A stretch of DNA of 64,000 nucleotides from Streptococcus respiraculi (GTDB lineage: Bacteria; Bacillota; Bacilli; Lactobacillales; Streptococcaceae), in contig NZ_CP022680.1 of NCBI RefSeq assembly GCF_003595525.1, forward strand, positions 62,001 through 126,000. Direction: 5' to 3'. Position numbers and translations under genes: made by a program. Numbering within the stretch: the stretch's first letter is position 1; every line of letters starts with the position of its first letter. Below the pieces are notes generated by a model. It made no database searches, had not been told where the DNA came from, and saw only the letters and a list, made by a program, of their open reading frames with translations. Shown in pieces: positions 18,542 through 28,999 of this stretch.

Positions 18542-19834
18542 TTACACATCCTCCATGTCAAACGCATTTAATTTCTTGAAGGCAATCATGGAGATACTGA
18601 TGACAATCATTGAAATAATCAAGGTCACGGCTGCCGCCATTGAGTATTGAGGAGAAGTTCCTGTTGTCAATTTATAAATCCATGAAATCAGGATATCCGT
18701 TGAACCAGCTCCTCCACCGACACTACCAGGTCCACCGTTGTTAAAGAGGTAGATAATGGAGAAGTTGTTGAAGTTGAAGGTATATTGACTAATCAAGGTT
18801 GGTGCAGCAACCGCAAGAATCATCGGGAAGGTGATGCTACGGAATTTTTGCCAAGGACTAGCCCCGTCAATGTAAGCTGCTTCGTACAAATCATTTGGAA
18901 TAGACTGCAAGATACCAAGGGTCAATACGTAGATGTAAGGGAAACCAAGCCAAGCCTGCATCATGATTAAAGCAACTTTTGTCCAGAATGGGTCTGTTTT
19001 CCATGGAATGAGGAAGTTGTCAATAAATGGCAAGAACTTACTCAAAAATGGGAGTACCTGCGTATTGATTGCACCGACACTATCGTTGAACATATTGCTA
19101 AAAGTCAAAATCGTCACAAAGGCAGGAACAGCCCATGGAAGCAGGAAGATGACACCGAAGATGCGTTTTCCTTTGATAAATGGCTGATTAGCGACAATAG
19201 CAGTTAAAATACCAATGACAATCTGAGCAGTTGAAGCGCACAGAGCCCAAATAATGGTCCATGATAAGACAGATCCAAAGGCACTGCGGAAGGTACTCAA
19301 TGACCAGATATTCGAGAAGTTAGCAAGACCGACCCAGTCCAATAAGGCACCTGGTGGTAAATGTTGGAAGTCGTAGTTGGTAAAGGCAATTAAAAGCGTT
19401 ACGACAACAGGGAAGATAATAGCAAAGGTCATGGCTACGTAGGACGGGATAATCAAGAGATACGGAAAACCATTCTCATAGATATTTTGAATCATTCCCT
19501 TGAGGGTTGTAGTGACAGGAATGCCACTATTCCAACGTTTTGCTGTATCTTTTGCGTCTTTCAAATTCAACACATAAAAGAAGAGATAGACTACAATGAT
19601 GATAAGGTGGAAAGAACCACGAATCAGCATAAAAAGGGAATTGTCACGTCCACGTTGGCTGCCGAGTGTGACAAGATTTGCAATCTCTCCAGAAGCAATG
19701 GTGATTAAGTAAAGGAGAAAAGCAATGGTTACTCCGAGGAAAATAAATCCTTTTGCTTTTTGTTTATTATACAGTTGTCCTAGACCAGGAATCAAAGACA
19801 AAAGTAGGGCTTTACTAGGGTTTTGTTGGGTCAT
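18542..19834 (-). CDS. malC: maltodextrin ABC transporter permease, MalF type
   Basis: A 430-aa permease with eight or so hydrophobic segments. The N-terminal [20 protein letters not shown] region is typical of MalF-type proteins of Firmicutes. The ATPase-contact EAA loop reads [21 protein letters not shown] (about 320-340). It forms the membrane channel with MalD. It lies 135 bp downstream of malX, behind a weak hairpin that may lower permease expression relative to the binding protein. Confidence 0.93.
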   Translation of the reverse strand: MTQQNPSKALLLSLIPGLGQLYNKQKAKGFIFLGVTIAFLLYLITIASGEIANLVTLGSQRGRDNSLFMLIRGSFHLIIIVVYLFFYVLNLKDAKDTAKRWNSGIPVTTTLKGMIQNIYENGFPYLLIIPSYVAMTFAIIFPVVVTLLIAFTNYDFQHLPPGALLDWVGLANFSNIWSLSTFRSAFGSVLSWTIIWALCASTAQIVIGILTAIVANQPFIKGKRIFGVIFLLPWAVPAFVTILTFSNMFNDSVGAINTQVLPFLSKFLPFIDNFLIPWKTDPFWTKVALIMMQAWLGFPYIYVLTLGILQSIPNDLYEAAYIDGASPWQKFRSITFPMILAVAAPTLISQYTFNFNNFSIIYLFNNGGPGSVGGGAGSTDILISWIYKLTTGTSPQYSMAAAVTLIISMIVISISMIAFKKLNAFDMEDV

Positions 19835-19927
19835 CCTGAAATTTCCTTTCTAGTAAGCGAGTATCACTGAAAATATAGCTCCTTGTGAGCTACCTGATCT
19901 TTCAATGAGTATAAAGCTGGAATAAAA

Positions 19928-19947
19928 GACTGGGAGTAAACCCAGCC
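19928..19947 (-). terminator. weak attenuator hairpin between malX and malC
   Basis: Read on the minus strand, CTGGG (19945-19941) pairs with CCCAG (19934-19930) and is followed by TCTTTTATT. Such partial terminators after binding-protein genes are common in ABC operons. A second small hairpin (TAGCTC/GAGCTA) lies near 19880. Confidence 0.5.
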
Positions 19948-19968
19948 TCATTCCATTCAATAGTCTGC

Positions 19969-21222
19969 TTATTGGCCGTATTTTTGTGAGATAGTATCTT
20001 CAATCAATTTCACAGCATCATTTGCAGCTGTTTTAGCGTCTTTTTTACCACTTGCAGCTTCAAAGAGCATGTTTGCAGCTGGTTCCCAAACTGTACTCAT
20101 TTCAGAGATATTTGGAAGTGGTTGTGCAGAAGAGAATTGGGCAACAACGGCACTTGTCAATTCGTCTTTTTTACCGACAGCATATTCACGAGCCTCAGTA
20201 TTTGCTGGAACTTCATTTGTCATATCGTAAAGTGCTTTTTGCTGATCAGTTGAAGTCAAGTAATCAACAAATTTTTGTGCCATATCAGGATTTTGTGATC
20301 CAACTGGGATAACCCATGCTTTACCACCACCAAATGCTTGGTAATCTTTGCCATTTGGAAGGGTTGGAATGGTTGCAACACCGTAGTTGACTTTTGCTTC
20401 TTTATAAGACGCTGCTTGCCATGGTCCATCGATGATTGCTGCAGTTTTACCTTCTGTAAATTGTGTCTTGATGAGATTTGCTGCTGCAGAAGTATCTTGA
20501 AGACCTTGAGGCCATTGTCCGTACCAAGTTTTTGCGTATTCAATTGCTTTGATTGCGCCGTCATTGTTCAAGCCAATGTCTTTTGGATTGGTACCATTGT
20601 CACCAAATACATAACCACCGTATCCAGCAAGAAGTCCATAAGTGTAGTAGAAGTTCGTCCAGTCAGCGAGGAAAGCAGTTGTTTTACCATTTTCACCTTC
20701 AAAGGCATATTTGGCATCTTTTGCCATTGCTTCTAATTCAGCAAATGTTTTTGGAGCTTCTTTGATAAGGTCTTTGTTGTAGTAAAGAACGAGTGTTTCG
20801 ATAACAGCTGGTGAACCGTACACTTTTCCACCATTTGTGACAAGTGCTTTAGTTGTATCGTCTGTCATGCTCGTTTCAGCAAGTTTGACTTCTGACAATT
20901 GACCTTCTGAACCAAGGCTACCTACACGGTCGTATGGTGCCATCATGACATCAGGCGCTGACCCTGATTGGTTGTCAAGAGAAAGGTTTTCAAGTCCTCT
21001 AAGAGCATCCCCTGTTTTGACAGTGACTTTAACACCGTTGTCTTCTTCAAATTTTTTCGCTGCAGAGTCAATGTATTCTTTGTAACCTTGATCCACATAG
21101 ACGGTCAATGATTTTCCATCAGCAGCTGAATCATTAGAAGCTGATTTATTTGAAGAACAAGCAGCAAGTACGCTTGTCGTAGCAGCAAGAAGAGCCATGC
21201 TCTTGATTAATTTGTGTTTCAT
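19969..21222 (-). CDS. malX: maltodextrin-binding lipoprotein
   Basis: A 417-aa extracellular solute-binding protein, family 1. The signal peptide ends in the lipobox LAAC (Cys about 21), so the mature protein is lipid-anchored outside the membrane. The fold is typical of maltose-binding proteins (LTVYVDQGYKEYIDSAAKKF; DVMMAPYDRVG; AIIDGPWQA). It delivers maltodextrins to MalCD. The ATG at 21222 follows GGAGGGGATAAT; the reading frame stays open further upstream but lacks a start site. Expression is probably controlled by the MalR and cre sites at 21275-21326. Confidence 0.95.
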   Translation of the reverse strand: MKHKLIKSMALLAATTSVLAACSSNKSASNDSAADGKSLTVYVDQGYKEYIDSAAKKFEEDNGVKVTVKTGDALRGLENLSLDNQSGSAPDVMMAPYDRVGSLGSEGQLSEVKLAETSMTDDTTKALVTNGGKVYGSPAVIETLVLYYNKDLIKEAPKTFAELEAMAKDAKYAFEGENGKTTAFLADWTNFYYTYGLLAGYGGYVFGDNGTNPKDIGLNNDGAIKAIEYAKTWYGQWPQGLQDTSAAANLIKTQFTEGKTAAIIDGPWQAASYKEAKVNYGVATIPTLPNGKDYQAFGGGKAWVIPVGSQNPDMAQKFVDYLTSTDQQKALYDMTNEVPANTEAREYAVGKKDELTSAVVAQFSSAQPLPNISEMSTVWEPAANMLFEAASGKKDAKTAANDAVKLIEDTISQKYGQ

Positions 21223-21274
21223 ATTATCCCCTCCAAGAATAATTGTAATATGGTGAGAAACGCCTACGCATAAC

Positions 21275-21326
21275 GCAAACGTTTGCTTTTCGAACCTATT
21301 ATATCGCAAAATGAATGCGTTTGCAA
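21275..21326 (-). promoter_or_regulatory. malX promoter with MalR operator and cre
   Basis: On the minus strand: TTGCAA (21326-21321), 17-bp spacer, TATAAT (21303-21298). GCAAACGTTTGC (21275-21286), a perfect palindrome, lies just downstream of the -10 and is the MalR operator. TTGCAAACGCATTCA (21326-21312) overlaps the -35 and matches the cre consensus WTGNAARCGNWWWCA at all positions, implying CcpA repression. Confidence 0.82.
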
Positions 21327-21426
21327 GTCTTTTTTGTGATATTTTTATAAAATTTTTGTCACGTGTCAAATAGTTGCTAAATCGGTATAAAACATAGAAA
21401 AAACATAGATTCTCGACAAATAGGAC

Positions 21427-21475
21427 TTGATTTGTGAGCGCTAACATTATATAATGTTAGCGAGCAAACGTTTGC
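21427..21475 (+). promoter_or_regulatory. malQ promoter with MalR operator and 22-bp palindrome
   Basis: TTGATT (21427-21432), 17-bp spacer, TATAAT (21450-21455). The -10 lies inside a perfect 22-bp palindrome (21440-21461, half-site GCTAACATTAT). The MalR operator GCAAACGTTTGC (21464-21475) follows at once, over the expected start of transcription. The layout mirrors that of the malX promoter. Confidence 0.78.
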
Positions 21476-21527
21476 GATTAAAAAGCGCAAATAATCATTG
21501 TATTCTATATAAAAAGGGGTTAGTAAT

Positions 21528-23030
21528 ATGAAAGAACGGCAAAGTGGAGTCTTGCTGCATGTTTCCTCATTACCAGGAAAATACGGGATCGGAACTTTTG
21601 GACAGTCAGCCTATGACTTTGTAGATTTTTTGGTCAGAACCAAGCAGCGTTACTGGCAGATTTTACCATTAGGAACAACGAGTTATGGGGATTCTCCTTA
21701 TCAGTCATTTTCAGCCTTTGCGGGGAACACCCATTTCATCGATTTCGATCGATTGATAGAAGAAGGATGGTTAGACGCCCATGAAGTAGAAGGGATTGAC
21801 TTTGGCGAAAATCCGACAGAAGTTGATTATGCCAAGATTTTCTATGGTCGCCGTCCAGTTCTAGAAAAGGTTGTTGCACACATGAAAGCGCAAGGTCTAC
21901 CAGCAGACTATCAGACTTTCTTGGAAGAGCAGGCTTCTTGGTTGGATAATTTTGCAGAATACATGGCTATTAAGGAACATTTTGACCTCAAAGCATGGAC
22001 TGAGTGGGAAGATGCTGCCATTCGCAGACGAGAAGCGGCCGCCTTAGCCTCTTACCGTGAACAATTGGCTGACCAAATCGATTATCACCGTATTACTCAG
22101 TATCTGTTCTTTCGTCAATGGCGGGCCTTGAAAAACTATGCCAATGAGCGCGGTGTTGAGATTGTGGGAGATATGCCGATTTATATTGCGGCAGACTCAT
22201 CTGATATGTGGGCCAATCCTCAATTCTTCAAAACAGATGAAGAAGGACGTCCGAGTGTGGTAGCAGGTTGCCCACCAGATGCTTTTTCAGAAATTGGTCA
22301 GTTGTGGGGCAATCCGATTTATGACTGGGACGCGATGAAGGCAGACGGTTTTTCTTGGTGGATTGCACGCTTGCGTGAGAGCTTTAAGTTGTACGATATG
22401 GTGCGTATTGACCACTTTATCGGTTTTGCGTCTTTCTGGGAAATCCCAGCGGGTGAAACAACAGCTGTCAATGGTTATCGCGTAGAGGCACCAGGTTTTG
22501 AATTATTTGCGGCCATTAAAGAAGCTTTGGGCGATTTGAATATTATTGCTGAGGATTTAGGTTCTGTGACAGATAAGGTTATTGAACTGCGTGAAACAAC
22601 AGGCTTCCCTGGCATGAAGGTCTTGCAATTCGCCTTTGATCCTTATGGAGATAGCATCGAGATTCCTCATAACCACCGGCGAAATGTTGTGGCCTATACT
22701 GGTACGCATGATAATAGTACGGTTCGTGGTTGGTATGAGAATGAAGTCAGTGATGAAGCAAAGGCTTATCTGGATGCTTATAGCAACCGTCATTCGGATG
22801 AATCCATTAACCATGCCATGCTCCGTATGCTCTTTGGGTCTGTCGCCTTTATGGCAGTAGCAACCATGCAGGATTTGCTCGAATTAGACGGCTCTGCACG
22901 GATGAATTTGCCAAATACCCTAGGTGGAAACTGGACATGGCGGATGACAAAAGAGCAACTGACAGCAGAAGTAGAAGCAAATCTGCTAGATTTGACGACT
23001 ACCTATCGCCGCCAGAATGTGAAACAATAG
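21528..23030 (+). CDS. malQ: 4-alpha-glucanotransferase (amylomaltase)
   Basis: A 500-aa GH77 enzyme that transfers alpha-1,4-glucan segments between maltodextrins and frees glucose. Family motifs: SYGDSPYQSFSAFAGN near the start, DMPIYIAADSSDMWANP, VRIDHFIGF (nucleophile Asp), IIAEDLGSVT (acid/base Glu) and YTGTHDNSTV. Full length for the family and cytoplasmic. Transcribed divergently from malX under MalR-type control. In many streptococci a glycogen/maltodextrin phosphorylase gene (malP) follows; here an unrelated membrane protein does. Confidence 0.95.
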   Translation: MKERQSGVLLHVSSLPGKYGIGTFGQSAYDFVDFLVRTKQRYWQILPLGTTSYGDSPYQSFSAFAGNTHFIDFDRLIEEGWLDAHEVEGIDFGENPTEVDYAKIFYGRRPVLEKVVAHMKAQGLPADYQTFLEEQASWLDNFAEYMAIKEHFDLKAWTEWEDAAIRRREAAALASYREQLADQIDYHRITQYLFFRQWRALKNYANERGVEIVGDMPIYIAADSSDMWANPQFFKTDEEGRPSVVAGCPPDAFSEIGQLWGNPIYDWDAMKADGFSWWIARLRESFKLYDMVRIDHFIGFASFWEIPAGETTAVNGYRVEAPGFELFAAIKEALGDLNIIAEDLGSVTDKVIELRETTGFPGMKVLQFAFDPYGDSIEIPHNHRRNVVAYTGTHDNSTVRGWYENEVSDEAKAYLDAYSNRHSDESINHAMLRMLFGSVAFMAVATMQDLLELDGSARMNLPNTLGGNWTWRMTKEQLTAEVEANLLDLTTTYRRQNVKQ

Positions 23031-23076
23031 AGAGTTGTTCTGTTTGAAAGTGTGTAATATTTTCTTACGATTAGGA

Positions 23077-23124
23077 TTGACAAGCCAAAAATAAAGGAGT
23101 ATAATCGATTGTAACAAAACAATC
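23077..23124 (+). promoter_or_regulatory. consensus promoter and inverted repeat upstream of a 4-TM protein
   Basis: TTGACA (23077-23082), 17-bp spacer, TATAAT (23100-23105): exact consensus hexamers. GATTGT (23107-23112) and ACAATC (23119-23124) form an inverted repeat over the predicted start of transcription, a possible operator. Confidence 0.7.
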
Positions 23125-23142
23125 ATACAAGGGGGATGTGTT

Positions 23143-23589
23143 ATGAAAAAACCAATTCATTTATATATTTTGGTAGTGTTGTCAATGATTTCGACTTTGA
23201 TTAAAGTATGGACAACCTTCTTTCTCAAATTTGAAGAAGAAAAAATGGGTGCAGTCTTTGATCCTGCAACAGTGAGTGCTTTAAAAACAGCTTTTGCATT
23301 TGAGACGAATCTGGCAAATAAGGCTATCGTTATCATCTTGTTTGTGCTTCTGATTGTAACCATTGTCTTTCTATTCCAAAAGAAAAACGAGTTAGCTTCC
23401 TATGGCTATATTGCCTATCTCTTTGGCACCCTCTTACGTTCAACCTATTTTTACATTGGGGAACATATCTTAAACAATTATATTATATCTGTCATCCTTT
23501 TTGCCATCTTCTTTGGATTGACTGTTTTCTTCTTGGTCCGCAAACCAAAAGAAAAACCGTCAATGGAACAAACGGCAACAGATATTTAA
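23143..23589 (+). CDS. small membrane protein of unknown function
   Basis: A 148-aa protein with four hydrophobic segments (about 7-25, 60-80, 87-106, 113-132), the first two separated by a charged loop (KFEEEKMGAVFD), and a hydrophilic tail (KPKEKPSMEQTATDI). I do not recognise a family. It has a perfect-consensus promoter and a good ribosome-binding site (AGGGGGA), so it is probably well expressed. It takes the place where malP often follows malQ, but shows no similarity to carbohydrate enzymes. Confidence 0.75.
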   Translation: MKKPIHLYILVVLSMISTLIKVWTTFFLKFEEEKMGAVFDPATVSALKTAFAFETNLANKAIVIILFVLLIVTIVFLFQKKNELASYGYIAYLFGTLLRSTYFYIGEHILNNYIISVILFAIFFGLTVFFLVRKPKEKPSMEQTATDI

Positions 23590-23597
23590 AGAAAGTA

Positions 23598-23629
23598 AAG
23601 CTCCTTGGGAATGTCCAAGGAGCTTGTTG
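23598..23629. terminator. terminator between 4-TM protein and argS
   Basis: AAGCTCCTTGG (23598-23608) pairs with CCAAGGAGCTT (23615-23625), followed by GTTGTTT. It lies between convergent genes and may serve both. Confidence 0.8.
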
Positions 23630-23630
23630 T

Positions 23631-25319
23631 TTACATTTTCTTAGGAGCTTCAACACCAAGGAGACGAAGAGCTTCTTTTAAGACAACACCTGTTGCGTAA
23701 GCCAAAGCTAGGCGGCTGTCGCGTTCTGGACTTTCATCAAGAATGCGGGTATGGGCATAGTATTTGTTAAAGGCTTGGGCAAGGTTAATCGCATACTTGG
23801 CAATCAAGGATGGGTCGTACTTGTCAGCAGCTTTTTCGATGACGTTGGCGAAGTTTTGGAGATGTTTGATAATCTCCCAGCTTTCTGCATCAGTCAATTG
23901 ATACTGGTTGTCCGTTGCTGGTGTGAAGTTGCCTTTGCGAAGAATCGATTGAATCCGTGCGTAGGCATATTGGACGTAAGGGCCAGTTTCCCCTTCAAAG
24001 GATACCATAGCTTCCAAGTCAAAGTCATAGCCGTTTTCGCGGTCTGTTTTGAGATCGAAGAATTTTACAGCTCCTACACCAACAGCTTCTGCGATAGCTT
24101 CCTTGTCTTCCAAATCAGGATTTTTTGCTTCGATTTGAGAGAGGGCACGAGAAACGGCTTCATCAAGAGTTGGTTCTAAGAGGATGATATTTCCCTTACG
24201 AGTAGACAGTTTTTTCTTGTCTCTTGTCACCAAACCAAAGGCGATGTGAAGCATATCATCACTCCAGTCAAGTCCCATTTCCTTAAGGACAGCTTTTAAT
24301 TGCTTGAAGTGGTTGGCTTGTTCTTGCCCCACGACGTAGATATTTTTAACGAAGTTATACTGTTCTTTGCGGTAAAGGGCTGTTGCAATATCACGGGTAA
24401 TGTAGAGGGTTGCACCATCTGATTTCATGATGAGGGCTGGTGGGAGATTGTAGTTTTCCAAATCAACAATCATGGCACCTTTTGATTCTTGTAGGAGGTT
24501 TTTCTCTTTGAGAATCTCAATTCCCTTGTCCATCTTATCGTTGTAGAAGGCTTCACCTTGGATATAATCAAAGGTAATGTTTAGCTTGTCGTAAATACGG
24601 TTGAACTCAACCAAGCTCTCATCGCGGAACCATTGCCAGAGTTCAAGAGCTTCTGCATCTCCGTCTTCCAATTTTTTAAACCATCTGCGTCCTTCTTCGT
24701 CTAGTTCAGGATTTTCATCAGCCTCAGCATTGATACGGACATAGAGTTTGAGTAATTCTGAAATTGGATTAGCTTCGACAGCCGCCTTATCCCCCCATAG
24801 CTTGTAGGCCACGATTAAGAGTCCAAACTGTTTGCCCCAGTCGCCTAAATGGTTGATACGAAGCGCCTTGTAGCCCATTTTTTCATAGATATTGGCAAGG
24901 GCATCTCCGATAACCGTAGAACGTAAGTGACCAACTGAGAAGGGTTTTGCGATGTTTGGACTAGACATGTCAATCGTGATGTTTTTCCCTTCCCCACGTT
25001 TTTGTTGTCCATATTTCTCTTTTTCTTCAATGACTTGGGTTAAGGTAGCGTGTGAGATAGCTGCTTTATCTAGGAAAAAGTTCACGTAAGGACCAGTTGC
25101 AACAATTTTTTCAAATCCGTCTGTATCCAATTTTTCCACGATGTCAGCTGCAATGGCTTGAGGCGCCTTGCGCTCTACTTTTGCTAATGAAAAAGCAGGG
25201 AAAGCAATATCTCCCATTTCAGATGATTTTGGTTTTTCTAATAGTGCGTAAATCACTTCTAAATCGAGACTAGGAATGGCAGTTGCGAGTTTTTCAGCAA
25301 CAAGCATTTTTTGATTCAT
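23631..25319 (-). CDS. argS: arginyl-tRNA synthetase
   Basis: A 562-aa class Ia synthetase for tRNA-Arg. N-terminal tRNA-binding domain (about 1-110), HIGH-type motif in [18 protein letters not shown] region as KKLSTRKGN, and the C-terminal DALR anticodon-binding domain (about 440-562). Normal length. Divergent from argR, with 111 bp between them; this argR/argS pairing is common in streptococci. Confidence 0.97.
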   Translation of the reverse strand: MNQKMLVAEKLATAIPSLDLEVIYALLEKPKSSEMGDIAFPAFSLAKVERKAPQAIAADIVEKLDTDGFEKIVATGPYVNFFLDKAAISHATLTQVIEEKEKYGQQKRGEGKNITIDMSSPNIAKPFSVGHLRSTVIGDALANIYEKMGYKALRINHLGDWGKQFGLLIVAYKLWGDKAAVEANPISELLKLYVRINAEADENPELDEEGRRWFKKLEDGDAEALELWQWFRDESLVEFNRIYDKLNITFDYIQGEAFYNDKMDKGIEILKEKNLLQESKGAMIVDLENYNLPPALIMKSDGATLYITRDIATALYRKEQYNFVKNIYVVGQEQANHFKQLKAVLKEMGLDWSDDMLHIAFGLVTRDKKKLSTRKGNIILLEPTLDEAVSRALSQIEAKNPDLEDKEAIAEAVGVGAVKFFDLKTDRENGYDFDLEAMVSFEGETGPYVQYAYARIQSILRKGNFTPATDNQYQLTDAESWEIIKHLQNFANVIEKAADKYDPSLIAKYAINLAQAFNKYYAHTRILDESPERDSRLALAYATGVVLKEALRLLGVEAPKKM

Positions 25320-25430
25320 AATAAACCTCCAGAGTTATTCATTCTATTTTAACATATTTCTGCTTTTACGCATGAGAAAACAGCTAAAATTTGTTATAAT
25401 ATTCCTAATGATACAGTTAGAGGTAGACGA

Positions 25431-25871
25431 GTGAATAAAGCAGAACGACAACAGTTAATTCAAACCATGATTCGTCAAGAAAAGATTCGGACCCAGGCAG
25501 AAATCAAGCAGGGGCTTGAACGGCATGGAGTTTCCGTGACTCAGACCACCTTGTCGCGGGACTTGCGGGAATTGGGGCTTGTAAAAATGCACGAAAATGG
25601 CAGTTCCTACTATAGCTTGCCAGCAAATGAAGAAGAAATGGCTTTTAGCCAGTTATTGGCCCAATATGCTTATAAGGTAGAGCGAGCAAGTTTCATTTTA
25701 GTGCTTCATTCCGAATTGGGAGAAGCAGCTTTAATGGCCAATATCATTGATATTGAAAAACCCGCAACCATTTTGGGAACCTTAGCAGGGGCTGACACCT
25801 TATTGGTTATCTGTCGTGATGAAGAGGCGGCTAAGCAGGTTGAAGCGGAAATCAATTCTTATTTAGACTGA
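25431..25871 (+). CDS. argR: arginine repressor, ArgR family
   Basis: A 146-aa regulator with an N-terminal winged helix (1-70, [17 protein letters not shown]) and a C-terminal oligomerisation and arginine-binding domain (80-146, [15 protein letters not shown]). Starts at GTG, behind GAGGTAGACGA; the -10 is TATAAT at 25395-25400. Streptococci often have several ArgR-type proteins, so whether this is ArgR or AhrC in function cannot be told. It sits 10 bp upstream of mutS and may be cotranscribed with it. Confidence 0.9.
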   Translation: MNKAERQQLIQTMIRQEKIRTQAEIKQGLERHGVSVTQTTLSRDLRELGLVKMHENGSSYYSLPANEEEMAFSQLLAQYAYKVERASFILVLHSELGEAALMANIIDIEKPATILGTLAGADTLLVICRDEEAAKQVEAEINSYLD

Positions 25872-25881
25872 GAGGGGCGAG

Positions 25882-28416
25882 ATGACAAAAGAAAAAATTT
25901 CACCCGGCATGCAACAGTATCTGGATATTAAAGCCAATTATCCAGATGCTTTTTTGCTATTTCGTATGGGTGACTTCTATGAATTATTTTATGACGATGC
26001 GGTAGAGGCAGCGCAGATTTTGGAATTAGCGCTTACCAGTCGCAATCGCAATGCGGAAAATCCAATTCCAATGGCAGGGGTACCGTATCATGCGGCTCAG
26101 CAGTACATTGATACCTTGGTCGATTTGGGACACAAGGTCGCAGTGGCAGAGCAAATGGAAGATCCTAAGACAGCCGTGGGTGTTGTCAAGCGGGAAGTGG
26201 TGCAGGTCATCACTCCCGGCACAGTTGTGGATTCGTCAAAGATTGGATCTGAGAGTAATTTTTTAGTTGCGATTGAGCGGATGGGAGTGATCTATGCTTT
26301 ATCTTATATGGATGTGGCAACAGGTCAGTTCTTTGTGACCAGTCTGGATGATTTTATGAGCCTATGCGGGGAAATCCGTAATTTGCGGGCCCGTGAATTG
26401 GTCATTGGTTATCAGGTGTCAGAAGAGGAAGAGCAGGTGTTGACCAGTCAGATGAATCTTCTCCTATCTTATGAGGATACGGTAGCAGATGACGTGCAAT
26501 TGATTGACTCCTCCTTAATTGAGGTCGAAAAAAATGCCGCAGGAAAACTACTCAGCTATGTCTTGCGGACGCAGTTGCGTGACTTGGTGCATTTGCAAAA
26601 GGTACAACATTATGAGATTAAGGACTACCTGCAAATGGACTATGCGACCAAGTCCAGCCTTGATTTACTGGAAAATGCCCGAACAGGCAAGAAGCATGGC
26701 AGTCTTTACTGGCTTCTTGACGAGACTAGGACAGCTATGGGCTTACGCTTGTTGCGTTCATGGATTGACCGTCCCTTGATTGACCGGACAAAAATTGAAT
26801 CGCGTCAACGTGTGGTACAGGTCTTCCTTGATTACTTCTTTGAGCGTAGCGACTTGATTGAGAGCTTAAAAGGCGTCTATGATATCGAGCGCTTGGCTAG
26901 TCGTGTTTCCTTTGGGAAAACACTACCTAAGGACTTGCTCCAACTGGCTCAGACGCTGGAAAATGTTCCTGCGATGAAGGCGATTTTAGAGCAGATGAAT
27001 GAGTCTGCCCTTGCGCCCTTGATTGCAGGCTTGGATCCTATTCCTGAACTCCATGCTCTGATTAGTGAGGCAATTGATCCAGATGCCCAAGGTGCGATTA
27101 CAGACGGAGATATTATCAAAACAGGTTTTGATGCGACCTTGGACCAATACCGTCTGATCATGCGAGAAGGAACAGGCTGGATTGCTGAAATTGAAGCCAA
27201 GGAGCGAGCTAACTCTGGCATCAACAATCTGAAAATTGATTACAATAAAAAAGATGGTTACTATTTCCACGTGACCAATTCCAATCTTAATAACGTTCCC
27301 GACCATTTTTTCCGTAAGGCAACCCTGAAAAATTCAGAGCGCTATGGCACGGAGGAGTTAGCAAAAATTGAAGGACAAATGCTCGAAGCGCGTGATAAAT
27401 CGGCTCATCTGGAGTATGAAATCTTCATGCGTATCCGTCAAGAAGTCGAAAAATACATCAGTCGCCTGCAACGCTTGGCACGAATCATTGCGACGATTGA
27501 TGTGCTACAATCCTTTGCCGTTGTCGCAGAAGCTCAGCGCTACGTGTGTCCGCAGTTTACCGATAGTAGTCGGCAAGTGCTGATTGAACAAGGACGCCAT
27601 GCGGTTGTGGAAAAGGTCATGGGCAAGCAAACCTATATTCCAAACTCCATTGTCCTTGATGAAGCAACCAATATGCAGCTGATTACAGGACCAAATATGA
27701 GTGGTAAGTCTACTTATATGCGTCAGCTAGGCATGATTGTTATCATGGCGCAGATGGGCTCGTATGTGCCAGCAGAACAAGCGACTTTGCCGATTTTTGA
27801 TGCTATTTTCACACGGATTGGAGCAGCAGATGATTTGGTCAGTGGGCAGTCCACCTTTATGGTAGAGATGATGGAAGCCAACAAGGCAGTTCGTTTGGCT
27901 AGTCAAGATTCACTGATTCTCTTTGATGAATTGGGACGGGGAACTGCCACCTATGATGGAATGGCACTGGCTCAGTCGATTATCGAGTATATCCATGACC
28001 GCATTGGGGCAAAGACTCTTTTTGCGACCCACTATCATGAATTGACCGATTTAAGTGAAACCTTGGCACATTTAGAAAATGTCCATGTATCCACCTTAGA
28101 ACACAATGGTCAAGTAACCTTCTTGCACAAGATTGCTTCAGGCCCTGCTGATAAGTCTTACGGAATTCATGTGGCTAAAATTGCGGGTATGCCAGACGAA
28201 CTCCTGCAGCGGGCAGACACTATTTTACAATCCCTAGAAAATCAAAATCAGTTGCCGCAGAGAGTAGAAGAGGCCCCTCTCCAGCCTCCTGTTGGTCAAA
28301 TGGACCTCTTTTCCGCCCCACATCCAGCACTAGAACAATTAGAGAAGTTAGATATTTATGCCATGACCCCACTTGACGCCATGAATGCCCTAGCGGAGTT
28401 GAAGAAATTATTGTAA
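25882..28416 (+). CDS. mutS: DNA mismatch repair protein MutS
   Basis: An 844-aa MutS1 protein. The mismatch-reading N-terminal domain has the FYELF motif (RMGDFYELF, about 27-35). Connector, lever and clamp domains follow, then the ATPase domain with Walker [10 protein letters not shown] (about 603-611) and Walker [13 protein letters not shown] (about 681). The C-terminus ends with a beta-clamp/dimerisation-type tail (QMDLFSAP). It recognises mismatches and recruits MutL, encoded 1.1 kb downstream. Confidence 0.97.
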   Translation: MTKEKISPGMQQYLDIKANYPDAFLLFRMGDFYELFYDDAVEAAQILELALTSRNRNAENPIPMAGVPYHAAQQYIDTLVDLGHKVAVAEQMEDPKTAVGVVKREVVQVITPGTVVDSSKIGSESNFLVAIERMGVIYALSYMDVATGQFFVTSLDDFMSLCGEIRNLRARELVIGYQVSEEEEQVLTSQMNLLLSYEDTVADDVQLIDSSLIEVEKNAAGKLLSYVLRTQLRDLVHLQKVQHYEIKDYLQMDYATKSSLDLLENARTGKKHGSLYWLLDETRTAMGLRLLRSWIDRPLIDRTKIESRQRVVQVFLDYFFERSDLIESLKGVYDIERLASRVSFGKTLPKDLLQLAQTLENVPAMKAILEQMNESALAPLIAGLDPIPELHALISEAIDPDAQGAITDGDIIKTGFDATLDQYRLIMREGTGWIAEIEAKERANSGINNLKIDYNKKDGYYFHVTNSNLNNVPDHFFRKATLKNSERYGTEELAKIEGQMLEARDKSAHLEYEIFMRIRQEVEKYISRLQRLARIIATIDVLQSFAVVAEAQRYVCPQFTDSSRQVLIEQGRHAVVEKVMGKQTYIPNSIVLDEATNMQLITGPNMSGKSTYMRQLGMIVIMAQMGSYVPAEQATLPIFDAIFTRIGAADDLVSGQSTFMVEMMEANKAVRLASQDSLILFDELGRGTATYDGMALAQSIIEYIHDRIGAKTLFATHYHELTDLSETLAHLENVHVSTLEHNGQVTFLHKIASGPADKSYGIHVAKIAGMPDELLQRADTILQSLENQNQLPQRVEEAPLQPPVGQMDLFSAPHPALEQLEKLDIYAMTPLDAMNALAELKKLL

Positions 28417-28422
28417 AAAGAG

Positions 28423-28448
28423 AAAAGCTAGGGGAACCTAGCTTTTTT
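28423..28448 (+). terminator. terminator after mutS
   Basis: AAAAGCTAGG (28423-28432), GGAA loop, CCTAGCTTTT (28437-28446), then TT. Confidence 0.85.
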
Positions 28449-28505
28449 AATAGCTTTATAAAACAACCACATAGATTGCTTCTTCTACCGTATAGGCAAC
28501 GGATA

Positions 28506-28534
28506 TTGAAATCTGTTCATAGATGATGTTTAAT
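28506..28534 (+). promoter_or_regulatory. promoter of LytTR-DUF3021 pair
   Basis: TTGAAA (28506-28511), 17-bp spacer, TTTAAT (28529-28534), 22 bp before the ATG at 28556. Confidence 0.5.
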
Positions 28535-28555
28535 AAAGGTAAGAAAGGAGTTGTT

Positions 28556-28999
28556 ATGAAAGTAAGAATTGAGATTGACCCGAATATTGCAGAAGACAGG
28601 GTCATGATTGAAGTGCGTGCCCTGACCCCAGTTATTTCGGATTGGGTTGCGTATACCAAACGGTTGGACACCGTTCCAACTAATTTAACGGTCAAAAAGG
28701 GAGAGGATATCTATTTTCTTGATTGGGATGATATTTACACCCTCTATTTGGAAAATCGTATCTTGCAGGCCAAAACGAAAGATGACTGTTACAAATCTTC
28801 TTTGCGACTCTATCAGGTCAAGGAGATGTTACCGCAGTATTTTTTGCAGATTTCGCAATCGGAAATCATCAATTTACATCAACTGGACCATTTACAAGTG
28901 ACCACAAACGGTCTTGTCAAACTTGTTTTTAAAAATAGAGAAGTGACCTACTCGTCCCGTCGCTATCTCAAACATATCAAGGAGGCATTACACCTATGA
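28556..28999 (+). CDS. LytTR-domain transcriptional regulator without receiver domain
   Basis: A 147-aa protein with a short N-terminal region (1-45) and a LytTR DNA-binding domain (about 50-145, EDIYFLDWDDIYTLYL; FLQISQSEIINLHQLD; VTYSSRRYLKHIKEAL). With no receiver domain it is not a normal response regulator. It overlaps the DUF3021 membrane protein gene (ATGA). Such LytTR/membrane-protein pairs act together in streptococci (LytTR regulatory systems, where the membrane partner restrains the regulator). ATG at 28556 follows AAAGGAG; a start at 28523 has no site. Confidence 0.87.
   Translation: MKVRIEIDPNIAEDRVMIEVRALTPVISDWVAYTKRLDTVPTNLTVKKGEDIYFLDWDDIYTLYLENRILQAKTKDDCYKSSLRLYQVKEMLPQYFLQISQSEIINLHQLDHLQVTTNGLVKLVFKNREVTYSSRRYLKHIKEALHL

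Noticed and set aside
21223..21447. Longer MalX starting at 21447
   Set aside because: It would place the promoter, cre and MalR operator inside the coding region and put 75 residues before a normal lipoprotein signal peptide.
23143..23589. malP fragment
   Set aside because: The protein is hydrophobic with four membrane segments and has no phosphorylase motif.
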